Assembly (NCBI GenBank): GCA_024400425.1
Contig: JAKSMV010000027.1
Location: forward strand, 1-42,239
DNA from: Bacteroidales bacterium
Lineage (GTDB): Bacteria > Bacteroidota > Bacteroidia > Bacteroidales > F082
Length of the DNA: 42,239 nt
Direction: 5' to 3'
Below are positions 7,550 through 16,412 of the stretch, in pieces. Position numbers and translations under genes: made by a program. The notes under the pieces were generated by a model. It was given only the letters and a program-made list of their open reading frames with translations, ran no database searches and was not told where the DNA came from. Each line of letters starts with the position of its first letter. Position 1 is the stretch's first letter.

Positions 7550-9485
7550 ATCTTAATTTATTGTTTATCATCCTGTTGTTATACTCTTGGATGAATTGGT
7601 ATAGCTTTTCGAAAATATCGTGGCATTGCATGTATTCGATGAGGTTGTTGTTCAGTTGGGGGTCTTTGTTCGGACGGAAGATGCCGAATGGGGTGGTGCC
7701 GTCAGACTGAACGAGATATTCGCCATTGAAATATTCGTAGGTCAGGTTGAAATAGTTGACGTAGGCTTGGTCGCTGAGACTGTCGAAGAGGTTGCGTCCA
7801 AACGAAAACAGCGTGTCGTTGACCCCCATGGCCGACAAGATGGAAGGCCCGAGGTCGATTTGCTGGGCAATTTCCTTGCTGCGATGGGTTGGAATGCGGT
7901 TGGGATGGTAGAATGCGATAGGGATGGCTTTCGAACCCCATACGTTGTTGTATTCGGTTTGGAAATGTTCGCTGTTCGAGAAGTCGGAGGTGATGACGAA
8001 CAGGGTGTGGTCGAACCAATCGCTGTTGGCAGCCTTGGCGAAGAAGTCCCTTAAAGCGCAGTCGGAATAATAGACGGTCTTTTCGAAACCGGTCCAGAAA
8101 TAGCTTTCCTCGGGCAGCTCGAAATCCTTGGGGACTCTATATGGATGGCGCGACGACAGCATGTAGATGGCTGAGGCAAAAGGCTCGTAGGTGTAGCTGA
8201 GCGTGCGGGCTGCATATTGTAGGAATGGGCCGTCAAAAATGCCCCATTGCTGGTCGTAGTCGTGGTCGTCGTCATATTCGATGCGGCCGTAATAGTGCTT
8301 GAATCCCGACTTGTAGGCAAAGCCATCGAAATCCATGGTGCCGTTGTCGCCTCCGTGCATGAAGATGGTCTTGTAGCCACGATGTTGCAGGTGTTGGGCG
8401 AAGGCGTCAAAGTCGTTGTCGGCATAGCTTGAGGTGGCGAAGTCGTCGTCCATCAGGTCGGGGATGCTGGCCAAGATGGCGGGCAGCGACTGGACGGTGC
8501 GTTGTGCATTGGCACGGCCATCGAAAGTGAGGCTTTGGCTGAGCAGACTGTCGAGGAATGGAGTCAACGAATAGCGATGCTGTGGATTGTAGTAACCAAT
8601 CATCTCTTGCCCGATGCCTTTCATGATGATGAGCACCAGATTGTCTTGCATCGTGTCGCAGCCGATGCTATCGTTGAGGTATCGGTTGGCATTTAGGTCG
8701 TAATGAATCGGTGAGTAGGGATTGTCGTCGAAACGATGCCATTCTTCAAGCGTTGAATTGTATTTGTATAGCAGACTGAAAGGCGTGTTGAGAAGAATGG
8801 GGGCATTTTGTGGGTCGGCATACTCGAGTGCGGTCTCCTTGCTGATGGGTTCTTTCTGGAAGCTGCCTCGAATGGCGATGAAGGAAATGAGTAGGGCTAT
8901 TGGTAAGGATATCATCTGGTTGCGTTTCCAACGGCTGAGGTCTTCGTCTTTAGGTCGTTTGATTCGCGTGCGTTGGGTGACGACCATAATCAATAGGATA
9001 AAGAGGGCGAAAACAACGGAAATATACCAATAGTCGAAAAAGATTTGCCTCATGAATCCGCCAGTCACTTCGTCGGAATTGCGAAGGAATTCATGCGAAT
9101 GCAAGGTGATGTGCTCGCCAATGTAGTGAAAATAGACGATGTCGGCGAAATTGAGGGCAATGGCAATCCCGTTGATGGTGATGAACAAGATGTCAATGAT
9201 CCATTGCGGTATCTTGTTAGTGATGAATCTTGTTGGAAGACAGTAGTATATGATGAGAGGAAGGTTGAGCGACATGGTGATGACCATATCGAAACGCATT
9301 CCATAGACGTATAGCTTCAGGGCTTCGCCAAGACCAAGGTGATGGAAAAACTGAAGGTTGAAGATGTAGAGCAACCATCGGCTAAGGCTGAAGGTGATGA
9401 TGATGGATATTAACCTATAGACCAACATCATCTGCGGTGATGTCAGCCATGCGGTCTTCTTCTTTTTCCTTGCGTAGTAGCTCAC
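7470..9485 (-). CDS. LTA synthase-like sulfatase-fold membrane protein, degenerate metal site
   Basis: 671 residues from a GTG at 9485. About five N-terminal membrane helices (residues 20-206) precede a periplasmic alkaline-phosphatase-fold domain (about 280-600). Family features present are LTPFLDSL, ANAQRTVQSLPAILASIP (nucleophile region, Thr330), MHGGDNGTMDFDGFA, YYGRIEY and LSSRHPY (His447). The usual metal-binding Glu after the first strand is Lys289 (IIMKG), and the usual ADH motif is SDF (501-502), so a Glu and a His ligand look lost. Active relatives transfer phosphoglycerol or similar groups from phospholipid to a glycan. The C-terminal tail (after QEYNNR) is charged and unusual and overlaps the kinase gene. 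First gene of the operon. Confidence 0.85.
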   Translation of the reverse strand: MSYYARKKKKTAWLTSPQMMLVYRLISIIITFSLSRWLLYIFNLQFFHHLGLGEALKLYVYGMRFDMVITMSLNLPLIIYYCLPTRFITNKIPQWIIDILFITINGIAIALNFADIVYFHYIGEHITLHSHEFLRNSDEVTGGFMRQIFFDYWYISVVFALFILLIMVVTQRTRIKRPKDEDLSRWKRNQMISLPIALLISFIAIRGSFQKEPISKETALEYADPQNAPILLNTPFSLLYKYNSTLEEWHRFDDNPYSPIHYDLNANRYLNDSIGCDTMQDNLVLIIMKGIGQEMIGYYNPQHRYSLTPFLDSLLSQSLTFDGRANAQRTVQSLPAILASIPDLMDDDFATSSYADNDFDAFAQHLQHRGYKTIFMHGGDNGTMDFDGFAYKSGFKHYYGRIEYDDDHDYDQQWGIFDGPFLQYAARTLSYTYEPFASAIYMLSSRHPYRVPKDFELPEESYFWTGFEKTVYYSDCALRDFFAKAANSDWFDHTLFVITSDFSNSEHFQTEYNNVWGSKAIPIAFYHPNRIPTHRSKEIAQQIDLGPSILSAMGVNDTLFSFGRNLFDSLSDQAYVNYFNLTYEYFNGEYLVQSDGTTPFGIFRPNKDPQLNNNLIEYMQCHDIFEKLYQFIQEYNNRMINNKLRYDQEEDSLHHQPHFGQAAQEEPAPAD

Positions 9486-9507
9486 TTTGTTGTGTCAAAT
9501 AATGCGG

Positions 9508-9515
9508 CAAATGTA
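9508..9515 (-). promoter_or_regulatory. -7 box TACATTTG for the envelope operon
   Basis: On the minus strand TACATTTGC lies 22 bases before the GTG start at 9485. It is divergent from, and only 12 bases away from, the plus-strand box at 9528-9535. Confidence 0.65.
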
Positions 9516-9527
9516 GGAAATTTTACC

Positions 9528-9535
9528 TATTTTTG
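9528..9535 (+). promoter_or_regulatory. -7 box TATTTTTG for the M23 peptidase
   Basis: TATTTTTGC lies 18 bases before the ATG at 9554, implying a very short leader. No clear -33 TTTG is seen at the right distance. Confidence 0.7.
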
Positions 9536-9553
9536 CGCAACAATTCTATCAAT

Positions 9554-11257
9554 ATGAAAATACGTTTCATCAATATCGCAGTTTTCTTCTTCTTGGCTAC
9601 CACAATCATGGCCCAAGAGCAATTTCCAAAATATGGAAAACCTGTTGACATTCCGATTTATCTGTCAGCCACTTTCGCCGAATTGCGCCCCAATCATCTT
9701 CACTCGGGCATAGATATCAAGACGCAAGGCGTTGAAGGGAAGGCGGTGTATGCAGTCGCCGATGGCTATGTGAGCCGGATTGGTGTGTCGCCCTATGGTT
9801 ATGGACTTGCCCTGTATATCACTCATTATGATGGATATACGTCAGTATATGGTCACTTGCAGCGCTTTTCGCCCAATATCGCCAAGTATGTGAAGAACTA
9901 TCAGTATAGCCACAAGACATTCACTTCGCAGATTTATCCGTCTAAAGACAAGTTCCAGGTGAAGAAAGGCGACTTGATTGCCTATTCGGGCAACTCAGGT
10001 GGTTCGGGCGGACCGCATCTGCATTTCGAAATCCGTCATACCGATAGCGAGAAACCTGTTAATCCTCTGTATTTTGGCTACAAAATCGCCGATGATGTGA
10101 AACCGAAAATCATTGGCGCGGCGGTCTATCCTGTGGGTGAGACAACCATCGAGGAAAAGATTGACCCGATGTATTTCTCCTTGTCGGGCGACAACGGGAA
10201 ATATGCCTTGAAGGACCGTAAATATGTCCACGCCAACGGCGAAGTTGCTTTTGGTGTTTGTGCCTACGACCAAGTGGGGACCTCACCAAATAAGAATGGT
10301 CCCTATCTTTATGAACTTTATCTTGATGGAACATTGGCCTATCAGGTGGAATGCGACAGTTTCTCGTTCGACGAACAACGTTACGTGAACAGCCTTCTCG
10401 ACTATCGCCATTACAAGGAAAAGAAATCGAGTTATGTGCGCACCGAGGTGGATCCTTTCAACAAGATTTCGGTGATTTCGCGAAAGAACGGAATCGTTGA
10501 GGTGGCTGAAGGCGACACGGTGGCTGTCATGTTCAAGATTATCGACTATGCGGGCAATGCTTCTACCTTGAGTTTCAGCTTGGTAGGCACGGCTCCTGTC
10601 AAAGTGGAACTCCCATCACACCGTCGTAGCGAGTATTTCGTGAAAGCCGATGGTTCGATGAATGCGAGCGTCGAAATTGAAGCGTTCAGCGTGAAGACCA
10701 CCAAAGGCACTTTCTTCCGCGACGAATGGGTGCAAACTGGCCAGCGCGACCGCTCTGACTGTTGCTCACGCATCTATCGTTTTGGCGATGAGGGTCTTGC
10801 CGTGTTCAAGAATGTCACGGTGAGCATCACGCCTGATGAAAAGTGGAAGAAGCAAAAGGGCTTGTTTATCGCTTCCATTGGCAAAGACGGCAAGGTCTCG
10901 TCTCTTGGTGGCTCGATGAAAGAGGGCCGCATGGTGACCGAAACGCGTACCTTGGGCGAATATGCCATCATGGTCGATTCGATAGCGCCTAAAGTGACGG
11001 CTTCCAATTTCAAGACGGGTCAGTCGATAAAGGAACTCAACTCGTTGCGCTTCAAGATTTCTGACGACATGACGGGCATCGATTCTTACAACATCTATCT
11101 CAACGACGAGTGGGTGTTGGGAAAATATGATGCCAAAAACAACCTCCTGTATTATGAGTTCGACGAGCATCTGCCCGCTGGAAACATCAATGTGAAGGTG
11201 GTGGTCAAGGATGCCGTTGGTAACGAGAAGACCTTGAAAGCCAAGGTAGTCAATTAA
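9554..11257 (+). CDS. M23 family metallopeptidase, secreted
   Basis: 567 residues from the ATG at 9554; an in-frame TTG upstream lies within the -7 box, so it is rejected. A signal peptide ends near MAQ21. The LytM/M23 domain (about 30-175) has HLHSGID (His50, Asp54) and GGPHLHFEI (His155, His157), the full set of zinc and catalytic residues. Such enzymes cut peptidoglycan peptide bridges in the periplasm or regulate other hydrolases. The remaining 390 residues are beta-rich, Ig-like, with no second catalytic motif. It is monocistronic, and its 3' end overlaps the opposing lipoprotein gene by 4 bases. All catalytic residues are present, so it should be active. Confidence 0.92.
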   Translation: MKIRFINIAVFFFLATTIMAQEQFPKYGKPVDIPIYLSATFAELRPNHLHSGIDIKTQGVEGKAVYAVADGYVSRIGVSPYGYGLALYITHYDGYTSVYGHLQRFSPNIAKYVKNYQYSHKTFTSQIYPSKDKFQVKKGDLIAYSGNSGGSGGPHLHFEIRHTDSEKPVNPLYFGYKIADDVKPKIIGAAVYPVGETTIEEKIDPMYFSLSGDNGKYALKDRKYVHANGEVAFGVCAYDQVGTSPNKNGPYLYELYLDGTLAYQVECDSFSFDEQRYVNSLLDYRHYKEKKSSYVRTEVDPFNKISVISRKNGIVEVAEGDTVAVMFKIIDYAGNASTLSFSLVGTAPVKVELPSHRRSEYFVKADGSMNASVEIEAFSVKTTKGTFFRDEWVQTGQRDRSDCCSRIYRFGDEGLAVFKNVTVSITPDEKWKKQKGLFIASIGKDGKVSSLGGSMKEGRMVTETRTLGEYAIMVDSIAPKVTASNFKTGQSIKELNSLRFKISDDMTGIDSYNIYLNDEWVLGKYDAKNNLLYYEFDEHLPAGNINVKVVVKDAVGNEKTLKAKVVN

Positions 11258-12720
11258 TTCTTCGGAACATATTGGTAGGCTCCCATGTCGGGAATGCCTA
11301 TGCGCGAAACGCCGTCCAAGTCGTGTGGTATTTCGTTGCCATACAGCGGATTGCCTGTCCCGATGACGGGTGATGCGATGCTGTCGATATGGAAATTGTT
11401 GCGGTTGACATCAACGAACAATGGTTCTTCATTAAAGATGCAATGGTTGAATCCGCTTGTCGAGTGGGCGAATCGGTTGCTCTTCAGCAGGCAATGATTG
11501 AAGACGAAGGTGGAATCGGCGCCGCCATCAAAGCCTGTGACGAACTCGTTTTCGAGCGAGCCGGTGATGATGCAGTTGTCCATCTCCATGTTGAAAGGAT
11601 AGTAGTAATAATTGTGTTCGTTGCCCATCTGGTAGTTGCCAACTTGAATGGAGCCGGTCTTGCGGGCCGTGGTGCTGGCATGCCAATGGTTGTCGAGTGT
11701 GCAATGCACGAAGCGATAGTCGCCGCCTAAGGCGAAGAAAGTGCTATAGCCACAGTTGGCTATCACGCTGTTTTTGACTTCGATAGGGTAGATGAGAGAG
11801 AACAATCCATAGCTGGAGTGGTTCTCGATGATGGTGTTGTCGATGCGCATGGCGCATTCCGTGACTTTCAACGACGACTGGCAGTTGACGCCAATCAGCG
11901 CATTCTTGATGATGGCATGGCTGATGCGGTGGTCGGCACCAGCGCGTCCGTCCATCAGGATGATTTGCTCCCACTGTCCGGGCAAGTCCTTGTAGTTAGC
12001 TTCGAGTCGGTCGCCTTGAATGACGACGGGGTTGGCCTCGCTGCCGTCGATGATGAGCTGGCCGTCGCTCCACGAGAAGATGCCGCTGCCTTGGTGACAA
12101 TACACGCGCGTGCCTTCTTCGATGCGCAAAGTGCCGTAGGAGTTAATCATGGCGTAGCCGTAAATCACATAGGGACGTTCGTTGGTCCAAATGGTGGTTT
12201 CGAGGCTGTCAGCGACGATAGTATATCTATATGGTGTATCGCCAAGAGTGATGGTCTTGTCGGCCACGATGTAATGTGCATTTTGTCCCCAAGCCATCAG
12301 TTTGACAGTCTGAGTGTTGCCGTTGGTGATAAATTCAAGTTCGTCTTCCACCACAAAAGGCGTGTTGGCATCGGTCGGGTCGATGGTGACGCGCAGGAAG
12401 CTATAAAGACTATCGGTGGCAGGAATCACCTTGTCGTAAAGTTCGGTGGCAGCTTCGCCGTCCAGATTGAGACGGAATGGTGAAGCCTCGCCTTTGACGA
12501 GTCGTACAGAACTGATTTTCAACGGGTCAGAGTGCCTGTTGTAAATCATCAGATGATGTGTGGCCGAGCCAAGAGAAGTGAAGACGGTGTCGAACAGAAT
12601 GGTATCAGCCGAAAATTCCAACTTGAGGTTCGAGTCGGGATTGATTTGAACATCTTTCTTGCACGAATAGGTCAAAACGACCAGCGCTAATGTTATAAGG
12701 AGTGCGATTCTGCTTTTCAT
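11254..12720 (-). CDS. Lipoprotein with predicted right-handed beta-helix
   Basis: 488 residues from the ATG at 12720, chosen because the lipobox (TYSC, Cys20) starts here and a -7 box lies just upstream; longer readings would span the promoter. The N-terminal part (about 25-170) resembles Ig-like abnormal-spindle/choice-of-anchor strands (DTILFDTVFTSLGSATHHLMIYN). The rest has the repetitive short-strand pattern of a parallel beta-helix (for example GTLRIEEGTRVYCHQGSGIF and later NCIITGSLEN), ending in GIPDMGAYQYV, which is common in such proteins. It is a predicted outer-membrane lipoprotein; a carbohydrate-binding or structural role is only inferred. It is convergent with the M23 gene. Confidence 0.78.
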   Translation of the reverse strand: MKSRIALLITLALVVLTYSCKKDVQINPDSNLKLEFSADTILFDTVFTSLGSATHHLMIYNRHSDPLKISSVRLVKGEASPFRLNLDGEAATELYDKVIPATDSLYSFLRVTIDPTDANTPFVVEDELEFITNGNTQTVKLMAWGQNAHYIVADKTITLGDTPYRYTIVADSLETTIWTNERPYVIYGYAMINSYGTLRIEEGTRVYCHQGSGIFSWSDGQLIIDGSEANPVVIQGDRLEANYKDLPGQWEQIILMDGRAGADHRISHAIIKNALIGVNCQSSLKVTECAMRIDNTIIENHSSYGLFSLIYPIEVKNSVIANCGYSTFFALGGDYRFVHCTLDNHWHASTTARKTGSIQVGNYQMGNEHNYYYYPFNMEMDNCIITGSLENEFVTGFDGGADSTFVFNHCLLKSNRFAHSTSGFNHCIFNEEPLFVDVNRNNFHIDSIASPVIGTGNPLYGNEIPHDLDGVSRIGIPDMGAYQYVPKN

Positions 12721-12738
12721 AGTGTGATTTTGCGGCTG

Positions 12739-12746
12739 CAAAGTTA
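12739..12746 (-). promoter_or_regulatory. -7 box TAACTTTG for the beta-helix lipoprotein
   Basis: TAACTTTGC on the minus strand, 18 bases before the ATG at 12720. It fixes the start and excludes the longer in-frame reading that extends to 12819. Confidence 0.7.
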
Positions 12747-12846
12747 CAAATTTATCGTTTTTACGGCTTTTTCTGGCTTTTATTGTATTTTGGCCTTTGT
12801 TAAGAGAAAAAATCATCACTGTTGTTTGACAAAATGTAATAATGCT

Positions 12847-12854
12847 TACTTTTG
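12847..12854 (+). promoter_or_regulatory. -7 box TACTTTTG (-33 TTTG at 12825-12828)
   Basis: TACTTTTGC with a TTTG element 18 bases upstream, 40 bases before the ATG at 12895. One of the best-formed promoters in the window. Confidence 0.75.
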
Positions 12855-12894
12855 CAAACGAATGAAAATGAAATGTTAAACTAAATGATTGAAG

Positions 12895-13614
12895 ATGAAA
12901 CGAATAATACTTGTTTTTTGTCTTTTAACGATGTCTGGTCTTACCCATGCACAAGGTTTTGTTAGAGATAGATTTCTAATAGAGGGAGATTATTCTCGTT
13001 CAACAAGTTTTAATCCTTCGTGTGTGCTCGCTTTTGATTGCAGATTACCCAAGGAACACGGCCTTACTTTTGGATATAAAATTGGTCTTGAAAGATCTTT
13101 CAATTTTGCCTACCAAATTGCATTAGTTGAAGACTGGAAAGGAAAAGGACTGTTTTACATTGAAAACCGTTACCTATACCGTCGTTTTAAAGATTTCGGA
13201 CTTCAAGAATTCAACGGGATGTTTTGTCTTGGCTACCGAAATACCCACTGGGACTTTAAATTGGGCCTTTACAACCGTTATATTGCAGAAATCCCGCTTC
13301 GGAAGGACGGAGGTATGGGCACCATTCTTGAGCCAATGAACGTAGTCTTTGATATTCAGTATCAATTGTTTTCTGAGTATGATAAATTTTCCCGTGAGTA
13401 TAATAAATGGAACATTGGGGCAGGCATCTCCAACCAGCGTGAATTCATCATTGAACGCGTGACATTGTTTTTTTACACACTTAACGGCTATTTCGCTATA
13501 GATGAACATTGGCGTATTGTCGGAGAAGCTGGCTTGCATCCAAGTGGGATACTTAATCTTTCTTCGCAATACAATGGGTATTTCATTAATTTAGGTTTTA
13601 CTTATCAAAACTGA
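12895..13614 (+). CDS. Predicted outer-membrane protein of unknown function
   Basis: 239 residues from the ATG at 12895 (an in-frame TTG six bases earlier is less likely). A signal peptide ends near THAQ. The mature part alternates aromatic and polar residues in about ten short strands (for example GLFYIENRYLYRRF and WDFKLGLYNRY) and ends in GYFINLGFTYQN. That matches the shape of a small outer-membrane beta-barrel, though the last residue is Asn rather than the usual Phe. I do not recognise a family. It lies 5 bases before a metallophosphoesterase lipoprotein gene and is probably co-transcribed with it. Confidence 0.72.
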   Translation: MKRIILVFCLLTMSGLTHAQGFVRDRFLIEGDYSRSTSFNPSCVLAFDCRLPKEHGLTFGYKIGLERSFNFAYQIALVEDWKGKGLFYIENRYLYRRFKDFGLQEFNGMFCLGYRNTHWDFKLGLYNRYIAEIPLRKDGGMGTILEPMNVVFDIQYQLFSEYDKFSREYNKWNIGAGISNQREFIIERVTLFFYTLNGYFAIDEHWRIVGEAGLHPSGILNLSSQYNGYFINLGFTYQN

Positions 13615-13619
13615 TTGCC

Positions 13620-14537
13620 ATGAGAAACTACTATATTTTTATTATTTCAGCACTGGCTTTATTATTGAATACCGCTTGCAACCATTTGGATATTCCGGGC
13701 ATGGTCATCAACCGCAGCGATACGGAAGAACGCGTGAACGACTGGATTGACTATAATGTGCAAAATGGCGAACCTGTCATCGAGAATGCGCCTGATACTT
13801 ATTTGGTGTATTCCTCATCAGATCCGCATTATTGCGCTTCAGACAGCATTATCCCGCAAGGCGAAAACGACCGCCTTTACCAATACATCACCGTCGAACG
13901 CAACGATCCGCAAGCCCTTTTTTCCATGCTTGTCGGCGATTTGGCGAATGAAAAAGGTGAGACACCTTATAAGATGGTAAAGGCAGCCATGCAGTATGAT
14001 TCTTTGAATCAGATAAAAAACGATCCTTGCTTCCCGGTAATGGGAAATCATGACGCATATTTCGATTGCGCCCAATGGTACAAGGAATATTTCCACACTT
14101 CAACCTACACGGTGACTGTGAAAACTGTCAGCGGTTTCAAGGACTTGTTCATTTTCCTCGATTCGAGCAATGGCACGCATGGCAAACGTCAGATGGATTG
14201 GTTAGAAGAAAAGTTGTCGCATCGTGATGAATATCGTAATTGTGTGGTTGTCAGCCACTGCTGGTTGTTCCGCACGAGTTACAACTACACGACGACTCCG
14301 GCGGCCAATCTTCCATTGGATGAGCAATACGCTTTCATGGACTTGATGAGCCAAAACAATGTCTCGCTGGTCGTCATGGGCCATTTCCACATGCGCGAGC
14401 AGCGTCAATTCAACGGCATCACCTACGTTATGACCGATAACCTGAATGAAGGAACGCTGAAGCCAAGTTATATGGTGCTAAGTTGCGGCGACAAGGTGAA
14501 CTACGAATATCGTGAACTTGTTTCTTCGGCGTTATAA
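13620..14537 (+). CDS. Metallophosphoesterase lipoprotein (calcineurin-like)
   Basis: 305 residues. The signal sequence ends in a lipobox (NTAC, Cys20). The calcineurin-type phosphoesterase motifs occur in order: SDPHY (Asp68, His70), VGDLANE (Asp107), GNHD (142-145), VVSHCW and GHFH near residue 258. All metal ligands appear present, so it should hydrolyse a phosphate ester or diester outside the cytoplasm. The unusual first motif (DPHY rather than DxHG) is compatible with activity. It is second in a two-gene unit with the outer-membrane protein. The substrate is unknown. No terminator is evident downstream. Confidence 0.87.
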   Translation: MRNYYIFIISALALLLNTACNHLDIPGMVINRSDTEERVNDWIDYNVQNGEPVIENAPDTYLVYSSSDPHYCASDSIIPQGENDRLYQYITVERNDPQALFSMLVGDLANEKGETPYKMVKAAMQYDSLNQIKNDPCFPVMGNHDAYFDCAQWYKEYFHTSTYTVTVKTVSGFKDLFIFLDSSNGTHGKRQMDWLEEKLSHRDEYRNCVVVSHCWLFRTSYNYTTTPAANLPLDEQYAFMDLMSQNNVSLVVMGHFHMREQRQFNGITYVMTDNLNEGTLKPSYMVLSCGDKVNYEYRELVSSAL

Positions 14538-14670
14538 TCAACTATACACAGCCGAATCATACTGAATTTCTGATAGTGTGTGTTAGTGCATTTGAACACG
14601 ATGCCTTTTCATTCCAAAGGACTCGTAAAAGTTTTCATGAAATCAAAATGGCTTTTTGAATAAAAAATGT

Positions 14671-14678
14671 TATTTTTG
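14671..14678 (+). promoter_or_regulatory. -7 box TATTTTTG upstream of the DUF4160 gene
   Basis: TATTTTTGCC, 128 bases before the ATG at 14807. A TTTG lies only 12 bases upstream, too close for a normal -33. The 14538-14806 spacer otherwise contains only very short open frames I cannot support. Confidence 0.5.
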
Positions 14679-14806
14679 CCATTTAAAATGCAAGTGAGGC
14701 GAAGAATTGATAGAATTTGCAATGATAGATTAAAAAAGTAAACAAGAAAGAATGCAGTAATGGCCTCTGTGATGAACGACACGATTAACATAAGAATAGA
14801 AAGATT

Positions 14807-15064
14807 ATGCCACAAATTAGCGATTTCTATGGTATCATAATTTGGTTGAATTACAACGACCACATGCCTCCGCATTTCCATGCATGGTATGGCGAATACA
14901 AGGTTATTGTAAATATTAAGGATGATGTTGTTAAAGGAGAAATGCCTGGGAGGGCCTTGCGCATGATTCTCGAATGGTTAGACCTTCATCGTGACGAACT
15001 AATGGTTAATTGGGAACTAGCGCAGAAAGGTGCTGTCCTCAATAAAATTGAACCACTTAAATAA
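14807..15064 (+). CDS. DUF4160 domain protein
   Basis: 85 residues. The whole protein matches DUF4160: ISDFYGIIIWLNYNDHMPPHFHAWYGEY at the N-terminus and HRDELMVNWELAQ near the C-terminus. The HMPPHFH stretch is the family hallmark. The function is not established. It is followed after 9 bases by a DUF2442 gene, the pairing usually seen for these families and sometimes proposed to be a toxin-antitoxin-like or regulatory module. Confidence 0.88.
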   Translation: MPQISDFYGIIIWLNYNDHMPPHFHAWYGEYKVIVNIKDDVVKGEMPGRALRMILEWLDLHRDELMVNWELAQKGAVLNKIEPLK

Positions 15065-15073
15065 AAAATTGAT

Positions 15074-15313
15074 ATGCAGTTTCTTGAAATAACCAAAGCT
15101 GAGTACATGGACAATTATCGTCTGAGATTGTATTTCAATACAGGCGAGGTACGCATTGCCGATTTGGAATCATCTCTCGTTGGTGAAGTGTTTGTTCCAC
15201 TTCGCAACATTGAAATGTTTAAACGGTTTACCGTCAAGTTTGCCACTGTAACTTGGGAGAACGATGCAGATTTTGCACCGGAATATCTCTACGACATCAG
15301 TATTGCCGCTTGA
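15074..15313 (+). CDS. DUF2442 domain protein
   Basis: 79 residues matching DUF2442: a start with ITKAEYMDNYRLRLYFNTGE, then FVPLRN.EMFKRFTV and the terminal WENDADFAPEYLYD. These small proteins share the fold of the NE0471 N-terminal domain. It is the partner of the DUF4160 gene just upstream. Its last 17 bases overlap, tail to tail, the opposing amide hydrolase gene. The role is unknown; any toxin-antitoxin function would be inference from gene pairing. Confidence 0.87.
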   Translation: MQFLEITKAEYMDNYRLRLYFNTGEVRIADLESSLVGEVFVPLRNIEMFKRFTVKFATVTWENDADFAPEYLYDISIAA

Positions 15314-16412
15314 TGATTTCAAACTCCAAAACCTTATCATAATCCCTTGCCATGCAGATTTTTACGGTTTTCTTGGTGAGGTTGTAAACCGCTGACCATT
15401 GTGTGTTGCTGGTCTTTTCAGCCGTTGCGGTTTGCGACACTTCTTTCAGCAGTTGCATGGCTTCTTCTTCGGTGAAGACACCGTTTTTTGCTTCGTAAAC
15501 ATCCCTTACTTTTTCATAGCGGTCGGAGCCGTGGCCGATGTGTTGCCATCCTTCGTTGAGATAGGCGTTTGTGACATATTTTGCTTCAACAGGACTCATT
15601 GTCCACGACTTATCACCTTCATTATGAATGTATTCCAACACTACGGAATGTCCTTTTGCATCGGAAATCAGGAAATGGTAACTGTGCGGAATCTCGCTTT
15701 TCGTTTTGTCGGCAAACATATTGTATTGCTGCATCAAGGCAAGGGCTTCATCGGTGTCGGCGGCTTTATCCAACATGATGCGCATGGCGGAAAGCGTCAT
15801 AATGTCGTGTTTATCAGGGTCGTATTGTTCCGTTCCTTCGCCATCGAGATACAACACGCTGACGGCCAATCCTTTTTCGTTTATTCCGTCCATTAAAAGA
15901 TAAGGTGCAACGATGAGCAGTGAATTGTCTGATTTTTCGTCATCCAAATCGCCTTGCTTTTTTCCGACCAATGAAAAAGGTGCCATGGAAATGGACGCGT
16001 AGCCATTTTCGGGTTGCGTCCTCACCAAAACCGAAGCCGATGGCTCGGAAAAAGTGAAATCGAAGTTACGGGCATAAATGATGTCGCCATCGGGAGTGAC
16101 GGCTTGAAATGCGCTGCAGGCTGGCAAAAGGCTTTTGATGTGAAAGACGGCCTTGAAAGGATTCATCATTTTTGTGACCGCATACTTGACAAATGACGGA
16201 ACGGAAGTGACATCGTTTTCAATCAAGCGGTCTAAATCGTAATCATATTGATAATCAAGTTCGTAGAGTAGTCCTTTGTCAACGTTTTTAAGACTAGAAA
16301 GCATTTCAGCCTGCGCCTTTTTCAAGGCACAGGCTGGATTGCTGTTTTGAGCGTTTGCTGCCATTGCAAACAGCAAAACGCTGAAAATTAAAGTTTTCTG
16401 TAAAAGATTCAT
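15297..16412 (-). CDS. Secreted linear amide C-N hydrolase (Ntn type, choloylglycine/C45-like)
   Basis: 371 residues. A signal peptide ends near ANAQ22. A pro-region of about 75 residues precedes LLPACSAFQAV (Cys99, the predicted N-terminal nucleophile after self-cleavage) and IIYARNFDFT (Arg115, Asn116, Asp118). LLMDGINEKGLAVSVLYLDG follows at about 172-190. That order fits the Ntn amide hydrolases: choloylglycine hydrolase, penicillin acylase C45 and the acid ceramidase/NAAA relatives. The long pro-region resembles the last groups more than bacterial bile salt hydrolases, whose Cys is at position 2. It would act in the periplasm or outside. It overlaps the prolyl oligopeptidase gene by 4 bases (ATGA) and is second in that operon. 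Confidence 0.82.
   Translation of the reverse strand: MNLLQKTLIFSVLLFAMAANAQNSNPACALKKAQAEMLSSLKNVDKGLLYELDYQYDYDLDRLIENDVTSVPSFVKYAVTKMMNPFKAVFHIKSLLPACSAFQAVTPDGDIIYARNFDFTFSEPSASVLVRTQPENGYASISMAPFSLVGKKQGDLDDEKSDNSLLIVAPYLLMDGINEKGLAVSVLYLDGEGTEQYDPDKHDIMTLSAMRIMLDKAADTDEALALMQQYNMFADKTKSEIPHSYHFLISDAKGHSVVLEYIHNEGDKSWTMSPVEAKYVTNAYLNEGWQHIGHGSDRYEKVRDVYEAKNGVFTEEEAMQLLKEVSQTATAEKTSNTQWSAVYNLTKKTVKICMARDYDKVLEFEIIKRQY

Noticed and set aside
14700..14806. Short open frames of 17 and about 26 codons before the DUF4160 gene
   Set aside because: Too short, without family resemblance or a convincing start context.
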